64,000 bases of DNA from Eucalyptus grandis. Lineage: Eukaryota; Streptophyta; Magnoliopsida; Myrtales; Myrtaceae. Made by a program: the position numbers and the translations under genes. Below, piece by piece: positions 1 to 11,045 of this stretch. The DNA is taken from contig NC_052613.1 of NCBI RefSeq assembly GCF_016545825.1, positions 5,766,001 through 5,830,000 on the forward strand, in the 5' to 3' direction. Numbering within the stretch: position 1 is the first letter of the stretch; each line of letters begins with the position of its first letter. The notes beneath the pieces are model-generated. The model saw nothing but the letters and a program-made list of their open reading frames with translations, was not told where the DNA came from and did not search any database.

Positions 1-553
1 CGTCGAACACGGCCACCCACCATGGACCCAAGTGCAGCCTCCGCTTGGCTTTCGCCACCACATCGATGGACACCCTCCCGCCCTTTAACGTGCTCACCAG
101 GCCCTCCACGTTCAAGTCACTGACGGCTGCTAGCGTTGACAGTGCCTCGGCTCGTACTGTGGTGATGTTGTGGGGTCCCTGAGTGAAGCCGGGAACGAGG
201 GAGGGACGCGAGAGAGCGAGTCGGCCTTGGAAACTCAAGAAAATCTCCATGTGAGTGTACTTGACAGTGATGATGGGACTGGGATTCTTGATAGAGAGAG
301 CGATGTTCCATTGAGTAGTCACGTTGGAGGTGGAGATGTTGAGGGGCGAAAGGGAAGAGCCTGGGTTGAGCCTGAACTTCGGAGGCATTCTGGCAAGTAT
401 GACCAGGAAGATTACCATGAGGAGGCCGAGAATAGTGAGCATGGCATACATGATGCGGTGGCCGGCGATCAGCTTGTACCAGCCAGACTGCGGTGGCCCT
501 GGGGATGCTGGATTATTAGCTGCTGGGGGTTGGATGGGGTGGAGGGTTCTCAT
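1..553 (-). CDS. LEA_2/NHL (NDR1/HIN1-like) membrane-anchored protein, block A copy, 3' end cut by the window edge
   Basis: Reading the minus strand from the ATG at 553 gives 184 codons without a stop up to the window edge, so the gene is open but its C-terminus lies outside. The protein starts MRTLHPIQPPAANN, followed by a Pro-rich stretch, then a hydrophobic segment at about residues 28-54 that looks like a single membrane anchor. The LEA_2-type domain follows, with an NPSP motif and the stretch FQGRLALSRPSLVP. The family is known for plasma-membrane or ER anchored proteins linked to stress and pathogen responses; no specific role can be read here. By eye it differs from the 26629-27291 paralogue at about 31 of 184 residues, while the first 29 residues are identical. 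An upstream in-frame ATG at 595 is also conserved in the paralogue, so the start could be 14 codons earlier. There is no intron, as is usual in this family. Confidence 0.85.
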   Translation of the reverse strand, partial: MRTLHPIQPPAANNPASPGPPQSGWYKLIAGHRIMYAMLTILGLLMVIFLVILARMPPKFRLNPGSSLSPLNISTSNVTTQWNIALSIKNPSPIITVKYTHMEIFLSFQGRLALSRPSLVPGFTQGPHNITTVRAEALSTLAAVSDLNVEGLVSTLKGGRVSIDVVAKAKRRLHLGPWWVAVFD

Positions 554-726
554 TTCGAAATTGTTGTGTCGAGTGAATGTTCTAATTTTACACATATTTT
601 CGTGTGAAGTGTTACTCGGACACAGCAACTTACAGGGGCCAAAAGACTAGCGATTGTTGTAGAGGCAGGCAATGAATCGATCGATGAGCACTGCCCCGTT
701 AGACGGGATGAGCAGGCTCCTTCGCT

Positions 727-735
727 CTTATAATC
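727..735 (-). promoter_or_regulatory. TATA-like box upstream of the block A LEA_2 gene
   Basis: On the minus strand this reads GATTATAAG. It lies about 130-180 bp upstream of the candidate ATGs at 595 and 553. The same motif is kept at 27468-27476 in front of the paralogue. Position and conservation suggest a core promoter; there is no direct evidence of transcription start. Confidence 0.35.
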
Positions 736-974
736 ACAAAAAAGTTAGTGGGTTGTCGCTTTTTATTCATTAAAATAAAAAAAGAAGGGTTGAATTGGGG
801 TGCATTAGGGTTGAGAATTCTTCCACAAGAAAGAAATATGGTCTAATTCCTCCGCTGTTGCCGGGAAGATTCATTGGTCTATCGAGCATTCTTTCCGCTG
901 AATTCTGCTTTCGTCATTTTACGGGGAGGCTAGATTAAGTATTTTGCCTTTCAAAAGGCATAAACATAATTTTA

Positions 975-1221
975 AGCTCCATTTGTTTCACGGAAAATAA
1001 ATAATTTTTAAAAATATATATATTTTTAAAAACAAGCATTTGTATTATTTAAAATAATTAGCCAAAGAAAACTTTTCTTATTATCGACAATAAATTATGT
1101 TTAAACCATTTCATGGATGATGAGAATATTTTCCTTTAATTCATTTTTGTAAACAATACACATGACCAATTTAAGGAAAATATTTTTTAAATCATACACT
1201 TTTCGCTGAATAAGCAGAGCC
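975..1221. mobile_element. Tourist-like MITE (block A copy)
   Basis: This AT-rich element of about 247 bp has terminal inverted repeats related to GGSTNTGTTTGTTT (left AGCTCCATTTGTTTCACGG; the right end is its degraded inverse) and is flanked by TTA on both sides (972-974 and 1222-1224). TIR type and 3-bp TTA duplication fit PIF/Harbinger-derived MITEs. The same insertion is at 27724-27968 in block B, so it predates the duplication. Confidence 0.65.
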
Positions 1222-2028
1222 TTAATTGCCTAGGTAATTTTTGTGTCTCTCTATGTTGCTTATCATTGATTTATTAACAGAATTCGACTAATGTAATTAT
1301 ATCATAGTCGTTGGGTCAGAATGGCTTGAAGAGGCGGTTGAATGTCTTGCCAACAGTTGTCTCTTTGAAACTAATCTTATGATTAAGATATGCAGTGGAT
1401 GATTTATCTTAATGAACTACCACTATAGCCCGCATAATGTTTATTATCGACTGTTTTCTAGAATAACATTATTAATTAACTTGAACGAACTTGTTGAGAT
1501 ATTTAGATCTTCATCTGTTTTTGAGAAAAAAAATTGTCCATTTAATTTTGTGAGCAATCCAAGTGATTGTTTTCAAATAAATATTTTATCAATCATTTAT
1601 TTTTTGCAAAACAAACGGAGCCTGTTTTCCATGTTAATGAAAGTGGTCTGCTCTCAATAAAAAAATGAATATAACTACTAATTTTTGCTATGAAATCTCT
1701 ACTAAGAGTTTTCTTGAGTGGCTTTAGATAGTCTGGAATGACCTACTGAAAAGCTTGTAGCATTGCAAGACAACGCTCATTTCCCCTGGTGCATCGGGGT
1801 TTGGTGAATATCTCAAAGAATGAATGCAACTAATGTGATTTATGAGCAGCCTATGCATTGTGGTACAACAATGTGGTCTCAATGATAGCCTTCTTTGTCT
1901 GATCTGTAGAAAGAAACTAGTAATGAAGGTTGTGGCGGTGATTTAGTAAAGGCATGTTGGTGTGGACGCATATTTGAAATAAGGGGAAGTAGATCTAATG
2001 CCAAGCTCCCACATGAGAGGGAAAATTA

Positions 2029-2651
2029 TGTAGAGAAGTGAGTGAGTCGTGTCACAAAAGCTCTAGGAAATTGGTACAGTAAATTTATCTTAGTTGGCTC
2101 AAAATTCATTATTTTAAATTTAACAGTGCAGATGGATTCAATTGATATATTGATGAGCTTTGACTTTGGTTCCCTCTTGGTGATCTAAGTAAAAGTATTA
2201 GATTTCCATTATGTGCTCCTAACAAATAATATTAGAGTTGATGGTTGATTGATGGTCCACTCCCAATGTATACCAATGTTTGGTGAATTTTAAAGAATGA
2301 AGATCAATACAATTTCTAGGCAACCTACGCATTGTGGTGTAGCAATGCAACCTTAATGACAGCATTTAGGGTTTGGTTTAGAGAAAGATACCAAGAATGA
2401 AGGTGGGCGTTGGTGGTATAATTTGAGAGATGTTGGTGTAGAATGTTACTTGAATTAAAGGGAAAGCAGACATAATACTTAATCCATATGTGAGAGGGAG
2501 AATGTTGAAATGCATACGTGAGTTGTGTTAAAAAAGTTCCAAATCATGGAATTAGTGTTGTGTTGACTATTTTATTTATCTTAATTAGCTCATTAGTTAT
2601 TGGCGATCTCCCCAGCTGAAGGTGTTGAACTTGTGCTACGTGCTCATAACA
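2029..2651. mobile_element. TRIM-like element (short LTR pair without coding region), block A copy
   Basis: Two related stretches of about 150-200 bp (about 2029-2228 and 2500-2651) share motifs such as gagttgtgtt-aaaaag and ttatcttagttggctca. Between them is a short interval with no ORF that starts with a degraded primer-binding-like motif (tattagagttgatgg) and ends with a purine-rich tract before the second repeat. This is typical of non-autonomous TRIM elements. The right copy has lost internal sequence compared with block B (28796-29508). Boundaries are approximate and no target duplication was found. Confidence 0.45.
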
Positions 2652-2654
2652 AGA

Positions 2655-2862
2655 GATGTTGCTGAGGGACGGAAGTGAAGAGCCCGACTTGAGCCCGAAC
2701 TGAGCCAGCATTCCGACAGGCTTGGCCTAGAAGATAACCATGAGGAGACCAAGGACAGTGGTTGGGCAAATGCGATACAGTGAACGATGATAAGATTGTG
2801 CCGGTCGGACTGCAGCGGCTACAGTGATGATGATGCCAGATTACTATTCGCACCGGGTGCGA
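2655..2862 (-). pseudogene. Decayed N-terminal fragment of an LEA_2/NHL gene, block A
   Basis: The minus strand aligns with codons for the Pro-rich N-terminus, membrane anchor and first part of the LEA_2 domain of the gene at 1-553. Conserved runs include GGTCTCCTCATGGTTATCTT, GGAATGCTG and GGGCTCTTC. An in-frame TAG at 2728-2730 interrupts the anchor region, and the similarity ends where the TRIM-like element begins. The same stop is present in block B (29578-29580), so the gene was already dead before the blocks duplicated. No protein is expected. Confidence 0.75.
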
Positions 2863-5037
2863 TGGCGTGGACCGGTGTCATTTGGAATATTTGTATAAAT
2901 AGTTTTTCATTTCTATGAGTAGTTCTGTGTGAACTTTGGTGAGGAAACAACAATTTAAAGGGTCAAAAGTGCAGTCGTTGGCGTTGAAGAGTCTTCCGTC
3001 GTTGATTAATGCTCTCTGGAAGGTCGCCACAGGAATTTTTCTTTGCGATCCTTTTCCATAAGAAGGGCACCGGTGGCAAGAAACACATGTTAGATTTGTC
3101 GATGTTAGGCTTGTCATGATGACGATAATCTTTAGGAAAAAAACAAATTTAGGGACGTTAAGAAGGAAAAAGTTTAAATCCAGGAAATACTGATTTATAA
3201 TAATTCATAAACACCTATTGAAAAAGGAAAGCATGCACCACAAAGATAGTAAATATTATGGAGTTTCAATTCCTTTTTTTTCCCTGGTGAATCAAGATAC
3301 GCAACGATAAGAGTTGTTATATCAACGCACTAAAATTCAAATTAATCTATCTTTCTTAAAAAAAGGAGCTTATTAATCTCTCTTAATTTTTATCGAACAG
3401 AAAGAAGAGATATCTAACCTAGAATGTCGATTTGTTGACCATCGACATGTCTATTCCATCTTGAATGAAGATGATTAACAATGTATTGATATTTGCAAAA
3501 GTGAACCAAGATCGTTCTTAATAGTGCTCATAACTAACGAAAATTGTTGAATTAGCGCATTAAAATTCAAATTAATCTTTCTGCCCAGAGTTAATTTTCT
3601 CGAGTGGCTTACATAGTCTTTACTTGCCTCCCGAAAAGCCTGTAGCGTCGCACTACAACGAGCATTCCCTCCACTTGAATAAAAGAATGATGTGGTCTCT
3701 TGAAGTTTTATGTACCATGGATTATTCCATGAAGTTCTTATGTTCTCGTGGGGTTATTTTCTAGTCTTATTTTATTTGAATATTACTATTATTTGTAGAA
3801 AATTTATCATCACGGACGTTTACTTCATCATCTAAATGGTTGGTTTATAGATTTCTATGTACACACGATATTGTTATGACATTCATTGTTGTGCTTGCTC
3901 TTGGCAAAAAAGTGGAACCAACAAGACTTGTGTTAAAAACATTTATCACATTAGATTTTATTTTTCCTTTTTGCCAGAGAAAAAATGATATGTTCTTTTA
4001 ATCTCACCCCAAATTGTTTTTCTCACTCATACAGGTCAAAGGTCTGGATTCAATTGATTCATAAAGTTTTCATGGACCTTGAAGTAGCCGAGTCTTTATG
4101 TCCATTTCTTCGAATTATAGAAAATAATAAAGCTTGAATGTGCTAAAGAAGGAGGTACGAGAAGTATCAAAACCAGTAAGTAATATAGAGGGCTCAAGTA
4201 TTCTTGCGGCAAGCGATGTGCGTAGGGTTAGGAGTAACAAAGTTCATGATGTTATATTAAATTATTGATGAAACAATAAAGCGAATGCCTTGAAAAATCG
4301 AAACACCCAGCTGACCGTTCTCGGGTGAATCGAATCGAAAACGTGGGGAACTTTTCCAGTCGATCAAAAGAACAACTAAAAAAGATGGGAAAAGGAAAGC
4401 AGTTGAAATTAGATTTCTCACAAATCATTTTTGGACTGCAGTTGATGGGTGCCGGTGAGTGGGAGGGAATATAACACCCCACGAAGCTATTTATAGTGAG
4501 ACTAAAGTGACATGTGAAAAAGGAGAAGGTTGTGAAACACAGGAATTTTGTAATTGCTGAAGTTACTAGATAATTTGTGAGCCTTTGGTAGTGAAGCTTG
4601 TGAACTTCCAAGGAATAGGGGAAAAAAAAAAAACGTCACAATCAGTTCCTAGAGCCACTTGAGAACCGAATCAGACCCGTTGATCTAGTAAACAGGTGGA
4701 TCTAGGAACAACTCGGCAGATTTTCACACTGAAATCAGGAATCAGACTTTTGAAAATCAGCCCATCTTGAAACCGATCATGGAGCTTCCATCATCGAGCT
4801 CTTCTTATTGCTTTTACAAGAAAGAAACATAATTCTGACCTAGTCATTTCAAGTTTCTCTTAAAGGATATGTCGGCACTCATTTTATTCATGTCTTAGAA
4901 AACTATGGAAAAAAAAAAACTATATGAGGTGTGGATATATGTATATTTTAAAAGTTTTAGGTGATTCGCCATGATTGAGTATGTAAAAAAATAAAAAGAG
5001 AAATAAGGCACATTATTGAAACATATGAAATTGGGAG
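2863..5037. other. Duplicated non-coding DNA, block A
   Basis: No gene was recognised. The region is collinear with 29713-31113 and, after the LINE, with 37021-39103 of block B. It includes the unoccupied LINE site at 4239-4251. Short open frames here (for example 4252-4611 minus) are not kept in the block B copy. Confidence 0.6.
4239..4251. other. Unoccupied LINE target site in block A
   Basis: The 13-mer AAAGTTCATGATG occurs once here and continues directly into TTATATTAAATT. In block B the same word flanks both ends of the LINE at 31114-37010. This is the pre-insertion state of that site. Confidence 0.85.
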
Positions 5038-6358
5038 GGTGCATTTGGTTCAATATTGCCAAAGTCTTTTGGGTTTCAAATTCTCTAGGACAAATGCAAA
5101 TGATGTTTGACAAATTTTTTAAAGACTTTTAGGGAAGTGCAATTGCTTTTAAGGTCTTTAGCTCAAGATAGGTCCAATGGTGTTTTAAAAATGCAAATAT
5201 AATTTTTTCTTTCAACTTTGCCCCTGCCAACTTTAATAAATTCATAAGTATCCCCACCTCATGTGACCTCATTGATGAGGTTAGGTTGCCTATGAGGCCA
5301 GATCTAGCTAACGACAAGCTAGTCTAGCATCAACCAGCCACGTGACCCTAGACGATGCTTGAGGTCGGCAACCTCACGTAGTGCTAGGCGACGGCCAATA
5401 GTTTGGGAGTATTTTTTTAATTATTATTTATAATAAGGGTGTGTTTGTTTCGTGAAAAATGTAACATTTTTGGAAAATGTTTTCCGAGAAACCATTTTCC
5501 AAGAAAATAGTTAGTTTTCATTTATTTGGTAATATGTGACTGAAAGTATTTTCTGGTATTTTGATCGCATTTGAAAAATGATTGAATGGCATTTGATCTA
5601 ACAATTGACAATATTGTGCCTCTTACTTCCAAATTAATTTGTTGAGTCCATATTACTTAATAAATGGATTTTTCCCGATCAGTTTAGTAAATCTAGTTTA
5701 TTAAATCTAGAATTTGAACATGCAAAATGAAAAGGAAACTTGAATTCACACACATATTTTATTTTTATTTTTTATTTTTTTTTTCTGAAAATGGACATGA
5801 TTTCCCATTACAAGAGCAAGTCAAAACAAAGGGAGGGGGCGAAGGAGAAGGAGAGAGAGGAGGAGAAGTTATGGTTTACGTTCACAAAGAAAGAAAAGAA
5901 AAAAAGAAAAAGAAAAAAAAAAAAAAGAAAAGAAAATATATAATAAAAAAAAATCAAAATTTTTAATTAGAAATTATTTTTAATAATAAATTTTTTATTA
6001 AGCAAGGATCTTAAAACATTTTGGAAAACGTTTTCCGGTTTTTTCAAGGAGAAAATCATTTTTCTAAATTTAAGCTTTGAAATAAAACATTTTCCATTGA
6101 CTAGGAAACCATTTTTCGTTGACTCATTTTCTTAAAAGAACCAAACGTTGGAAAATGAAGAAAATATTTTCCAGAAATTGTTTTTCGCAAAACAAACACA
6201 CCCTAAAAATACTTTATAAAGTATAGTTTTTTCCCGAATAGTATTTAAGTCAAAATCACTTCCCAATGTGTTTTAAAAACGAACTTCACAAAATGCTACT
6301 TATATTTCTAAACATTTTTTTAACCCAAGGGCTTTGTCCCGAAACCGAACCGATTGCA
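5038..6358. mobile_element. Foldback/MITE with degenerate core, hosting a nested Tourist-like MITE (block A)
   Basis: The left end starts GGGTGCATTTGGTTCAATA, and the right end reads as its diverged inverse (...GAACCGATTGCA). Arms are AT-rich. The core at about 5260-5395 is GC-richer and has internally repeated words such as gaggtc, ggcaacctca and ctaggcgacgg. The nested insertion is at 5437-6203. The same outer element is at 39104-39690 without the nested insertion. It has no coding capacity. Confidence 0.5.
5437..6203. mobile_element. Tourist-like MITE/foldback with TAA target duplication, A-specific
   Basis: Terminal inverted repeats read GGGTGTGTTTGTTTCGTGAAA on the left and the inverse of GGGTGTGTTTGTTTTGCGAAA on the right. 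They are flanked by TAA at 5434-5436 and 6204-6206. The interior is AT-rich and includes a poly-purine tract around 5820-5935. Block B has no counterpart at this position, so the insertion followed the A/B duplication. PIF/Harbinger relatives use 3-bp TAA/TTA targets, which fits. Confidence 0.75.
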
Positions 6359-7045
6359 CAAATTCCACGCAAACATCTTCTCTTCAGAGAGTTTGGGTAC
6401 AAATTAAAGCACGACGCCCCGGGAACATCGTCGTCATCGCGCGCGACTGCATTGAGGGCATGATAACCTGATCTCATGTGAAAACAGCGATTTGGGGACA
6501 TTCCGACGACGAATGCGGTGACCTTTTGCCGCATTAGTGGGTTTGCGTGCTTCTTTATAAATTGAAATACTATTTAGGGGCAAAATAATATTGTTGAAAA
6601 CTAATTAAAAGTCCATTGATACATAAAATATGTTTGAGGGTTTCTTCAACTGGAAAACACTCTTCGTGATCACTCCTGTCCATAACAAAGGAGCGCGCAG
6701 CAATGTAAAAACTGCCGCAAAAAACCCTAAAGAGCTATTTTCTTTTCACATGTGCAAATGACAAAACGACCCTCCACCTCAAAAGGCTCAATTTTCATGA
6801 AAAACCAGGACATCTTAGTGAGGGGATTGCTTTTGAAAATCAGGCGCTGAACACCGAACCTAAAATTTCTCCCTGGCATGTATATTAATGCTTCTCAAAC
6901 TGAAATCTTTCACATCGAATGATGGGTGGTCTTGAGCCCCTCTTATTCCTTAAGCTAGTTTAAATAGTGAGGCTTTTTCTTATACTTATAAACCGACCAT
7001 TAACCCCTTCTACAACCAAAGTGAGATAACTTCAACATTAGCACA
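6359..7045. other. Duplicated non-coding DNA, block A
   Basis: No gene was recognised. It contains a GC-richer patch (6350-6540) that is well kept in block B (39700-39890). The only open frame there (minus strand, 6286-6534) is broken in B by a stop after about 20 codons, so it is unlikely to code. From about 6590 the sequence also aligns with block C from about 56435. Confidence 0.55.
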
Positions 7046-7493
7046 TTTTTTTTTTTTTGGGTAAAGGATAAGAATATATAGAGCTTTAACCAACAATTAC
7101 AAAAGATCTGGCGTCACAAAACTTGCACTCAGCAAGACAACAAGTCAGAGTGAGTGAAAGGGCGTCGGATGCAAAAGAGGACCGCAAGAGCAGGCCTAAA
7201 GAAGCAGAAACAACCAAAACAATGGCAAAAGAAGAGGAAGCAGCGAGAAGCCACTGAAGACCAGATGAACCACAATCTATACCTGCATCCACCAACGACA
7301 AAAGTGAAGAATCGTCAAGGAAGCAGCTTCACAGAGGAAGAGTATCCAGACAGCAAGCACTGCTAGGGCCCTACAGAGAAAGAAGAGTCCCCATCTGAGA
7401 AAATGATGACCATACACTTTACAACCTCCGGTTTATGAAATTATCGCCACACTGTGGCCCTATCTCGCCTTTGATGAGTTGATAACACATTCA
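7046..7493 (-). mobile_element. 5'-truncated LINE 3' end, minus strand, A-specific
   Basis: A poly-T at 7046-7058 is the reverse of a 3' poly-A tail. The 430 bp behind it has no match in block B, whose sequence (near 40430) runs uninterrupted. Candidate imperfect target duplications are AGCACATT at 7040-7047 and AACACATT at 7494-7501. The minus-strand text preceding the tail (...TATATTCTTATCCTTTACCC-polyA) resembles plant LINE 3' UTRs. It could alternatively be a SINE, but no A/B-box pair was seen. Confidence 0.5.
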
Positions 7494-10261
7494 AGCAATC
7501 CAAGGTTGACCCACTTTTAGTTTTCAACATTCAAGATTTATTTAACTCAGTGCTATGAAAATGAGTATCACAAGTCTTAGTTTGCAGATGTTGAGCTCGA
7601 TTTAAGGCTTTTACTGAATTCAATGACCCATTTCGATTCCCAGGAGCATTTTTTTAATTATGAAAGAGACCGGCCTTTTAGCCCAAAAGAATCGATTGTG
7701 TTGTTTTGAGGATAACTTTATAATGTTTCGTTACACAAATTATGTTTAGGAGCTAAAGGAAATCCACGATTAACTTGTAGTGTTTTTAATGTAAATGCCA
7801 GATAAGTAACTATCACGTTTAAGAGTTCATAGGGCTTCATCTTTTATTTATTGAAGTGCAGCAATGTCATTCCCTTAAATTGTAATATAGGTTAGGGTCT
7901 AATAGTTGGGAAGTTTCATTTTAACGTACAAAAGCTTTGACGTTATATTTAATGAAATGGACATACCAAAATGCGAGGCAGTGAAAAGCCGCGACGTTGA
8001 TGAAAAGCGGGCACGTTGGCTGCAGAGGGGTTCGACAAAGCAACGGACTTTTGATTGCTGCAAGTCGTCGACGATTACACAATCTCTCAGCACTCGGCCA
8101 CGATCCTTTGCCATGGACACGATGCAAGGCGCGATGCACACGATCCCCTGATTGTCCCTCTTAATCATTACTTTGATCCGGAAGGCCAGCAAAATAGATC
8201 TGGAAGGCCAGGACCGAAATCCTATAATGTTATTCTATGCTGATGTATATCGCTTGTAAGCTTGTTTTGAGCATTTTAATTTCTTCAAAATAACAGCATT
8301 GGAGACACGACCCGACCAGTCAAGACCTATACCACCTGGAGAGAGGCGGTGAGTTTAATACCGCACTCGTCAACCCGCTACTCTATGATGATACCAGCAA
8401 GGACCCTTCCGGTCTAAGGGTTCTCGTGTGACGTTTAAATCGGGGTAAAGCCACCCACGTTCGACCAAAAAAGCATTCTAAATTCTCAATTATTTAACTT
8501 TCTTATATCTTAGTTGTGTCCACAAAACTCTTATTGGACAAAGAAAAAGAACAACGAGAAAAGAAGACTCCCGTCTCTTTTTGCACGGACGATGTTTCCC
8601 CGTCCCTTAGTTCATACAAGGCATTTGTCCGTTTGCATGGCCGAGTTCCTTTCTCGACTCAATTAAGTTTAACAGGAAACTTCACAAAAGATAAAATAAT
8701 ATGAGATATAAGGAACGTTTAGCAGTCAATTATGTTCCAAGAGAAGATTTTAAATCATGTGATATTAGTCACAATCCAATGCGAAATTTCTTTGCATGCA
8801 TCATAGGGAGCATATGATATGTCACAATCTTCATCACTCGTTAGTTGTTCTTGTATATTACCTTGTTGAAAATGAACCTATAATGAATGTTGGGGTAAAA
8901 ATAAGCGTCGTTTATAACTTATAAAGATAACCTGACATTCTTTTGGGGTTTTTTTTTTTTTTTTTTTTGACAGTTTTAATATAATATAACTTTAGGTTTG
9001 GAGTTTACAATATTAAAAGTATTGGTTTTCGATGATGAAATTAAGAAGCATGACAGGTTTGAGATGCGGAAAAAAAGATCCACGGGCGCATGTATTGTCA
9101 CATATATGCTTAGCGGTTGGACATAAGATCTAGGTTTAAATTTGATTGGGGAAAGAAACGACTGGATATTCATGTCAGTCACAACTCTAGCTAGATGATT
9201 AACTTGTACAAATAAGTTGATGATAACTGATATAGAGAGATAGAAAATTAGTTAGGCATTTAGTACAATATGCCTCTTACGAGGCCAAATGCTCACCTTT
9301 TTTTTTTTTTTTTTTTTTGCCAAAACTTGAAATAATATTTGAAGTCTAAGGAATTATGAAGAAATTATATCTAGAGTTAACATTTGATATTTATTAGAAG
9401 TTTAAGTTTTCTGGAACAATTGGGTATATAAAGAAGAACAAGAAAATGTAAGTCATTCTAAACACATTTAACAGCCTAGTAGGCCAAAATTCAAAACGTA
9501 TTTAGTTCGGAGCATCGCCAAGAAGATATATTAAAATATTCATTGGGAGTACAAGTTGGCAAACAAATCCAATACCTTCCGGAAAAATGCAAGACTGAAA
9601 TATCACTAAACTAGAGCGTCTTCAGCAATGGGGGAGTACACTTCTAGAATAATTGACTGAATAGGTATGAGTCTCGATTTGAAATGTTTGCTTTGTTCTG
9701 GTAACAACGTTTTCCCTTCAAAGGAATCTTGGGGTTCATACCCTTCACTCTATGATGAAGCCTTGCCCGATATACACGGCCTGATTTATTAATGTCCATT
9801 GGGGAGATCAGTTTAATAATATGATGGTTGCTTAGATTGAGAAGTTTGTCTGCTGCTTTTGAAGATGACCGAGGCCAAGCATGGAGTGGCTTTGTCAAAA
9901 GAGGCCATTTTTCTCTATCACTAATGGCTACTTTCCATGGAGAGAGAAAAAAAAAAGATTCTTGACTATTCTGCCATTAAGATCAGGAACGACCATATTT
10001 TGAAGCATTACCTTCTTGCTGTTTCAAGTTTTAGCTGGCACGCATCCTCCCTCAACTTTGTCAAGTCTTGTTCCTTTGAAATTGTGATTCGATCTTCTTT
10101 ATCCGCATACTTGACGTTCCGCAATGACTTAGAAAAACACGAAAAAGCAAAAGGAGCGAGACAGTCATTTTACAATGTCCTCGCGTGAACATGCATCATT
10201 GCATGCATGATAACCCACCTCCATGTCAAAAAGTCTCTTGCTAGTTGCTTAAATGTTTCCC
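7494..10261. other. Duplicated non-coding DNA, block A
   Basis: No gene was recognised. The region is collinear with 40440-43290 in block B, and 7890-9095 also with block C (57200-57440 and 58280-58870). A moderately conserved patch at about 7960-8470 is present in all three blocks but does not keep one reading frame. Confidence 0.55.
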
Positions 10262-10370
10262 GAGAGAGAGAGAGAGAGTGAGTGGAGTCCCAACCGGATC
10301 TATAGAGAGAGAGAGAGAGAGAGTGAGTGGAGTCCCAACAGGATCTATGGAGTCCCAACAGGATCTAAGC
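10262..10370. repeat. Tandem repeat of (GA)n plus a 'tggagtcccaac.ggatct' unit
   Basis: A unit of about 43 bp, made of a GA run followed by gtgagtggagtcccaac-ggatctat, occurs twice, followed by a partial third copy. Block B (43270-43340) carries shorter and more diverged versions, so the array expanded in A. Confidence 0.7.
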
Positions 10371-10593
10371 AAAAGATTGTTTAAAATTACCCTCTGGACT
10401 TGACAATCCACTAGTCACCGATTTTAAGTAAAATAAGAGCGCTATCCACTGAACACTGAATAACATGCAAAAGAATCATTAGTTCGATTCTCGAATGTTA
10501 CTTTTCCGTGTTGTCGCTTCTGTCGATTTTCTTAACTTCTGAGCCGCAAGCATCACGTAAGGAAATGCCGCTAGTTTCCAGGATTTCTCGAGA

Positions 10594-11045
10594 CGGAAAA
10601 GTAAGGAGGTGAATGATAATCATTTTATTTTAAAAATGAATTTTTGGTAGAAATTTATATTTTTATTTCTAATCTTTAGATGAGCTTTTAAACAAAATTT
10701 CTAATATTTGGAATAGAAATTTATTTAATAACATTATAAAATTTTTCCCTTTTGAGTGGTGGTGGAAGGTGACCGGCAAACAGGGGAGGCTAGTGGTCCG
10801 CAACAGGCGATGGGCAACAAGTGTTCGGCATCTAGTGGGTGGTGAAGGGTGACAAGTGAGCGGCGGGCGGTGACGAAAGTGAATGATGAAAATAGTTTTT
10901 ATTTCTCACTTTTGTGTTGAAAATAGAAAGTCTAAAAATTTTAACTTTTAATTTTTGTTCTAAACATATTTCTTAAGTAAAAATTTGTTTCAAAATAGAA
11001 AAATGGAAATTGTATTACCAAATGGATTTATGTTTTATACTTATT
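10594..11045. mobile_element. Foldback element with repetitive core (block A copy)
   Basis: AT-rich inverted arms (left containing gaaatttatatttttatttct, right containing agaaaaatggaaattgta) surround a GC-richer core at about 10745-10880. The core is built of variants of ggtggtggaaggtgaccggc and gcgatgggcaacaagtg. The same insertion in block B (43580-44245) has a much longer core. The family recurs at 48569-49080. No coding potential. Confidence 0.5.

Larger units (their letters stand above)
596..2028. other. LEA_2 upstream non-coding region, block A
   Basis: No gene is visible. Apart from the TATA-like motif and the MITE at 975-1221, it contains a second, partial MITE-like arm near 1500-1627 (right end related to AACAAACGGAGCC). 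The stretch around 1705-1790 reappears, diverged, at about 3594-3700. That points to an old local tandem duplication including the neighbouring LEA_2 relic. The whole stretch is collinear with 27330-28795. Confidence 0.6.

Noticed and set aside
5727..5966. Lys/Glu-rich frames
   Set aside because: They are a translation of a poly-purine tract inside a MITE; low complexity.
6286..6534. Minus-strand frame in a conserved GC-richer patch
   Set aside because: The block B copy has a stop after about 20 codons, so the frame is not maintained.
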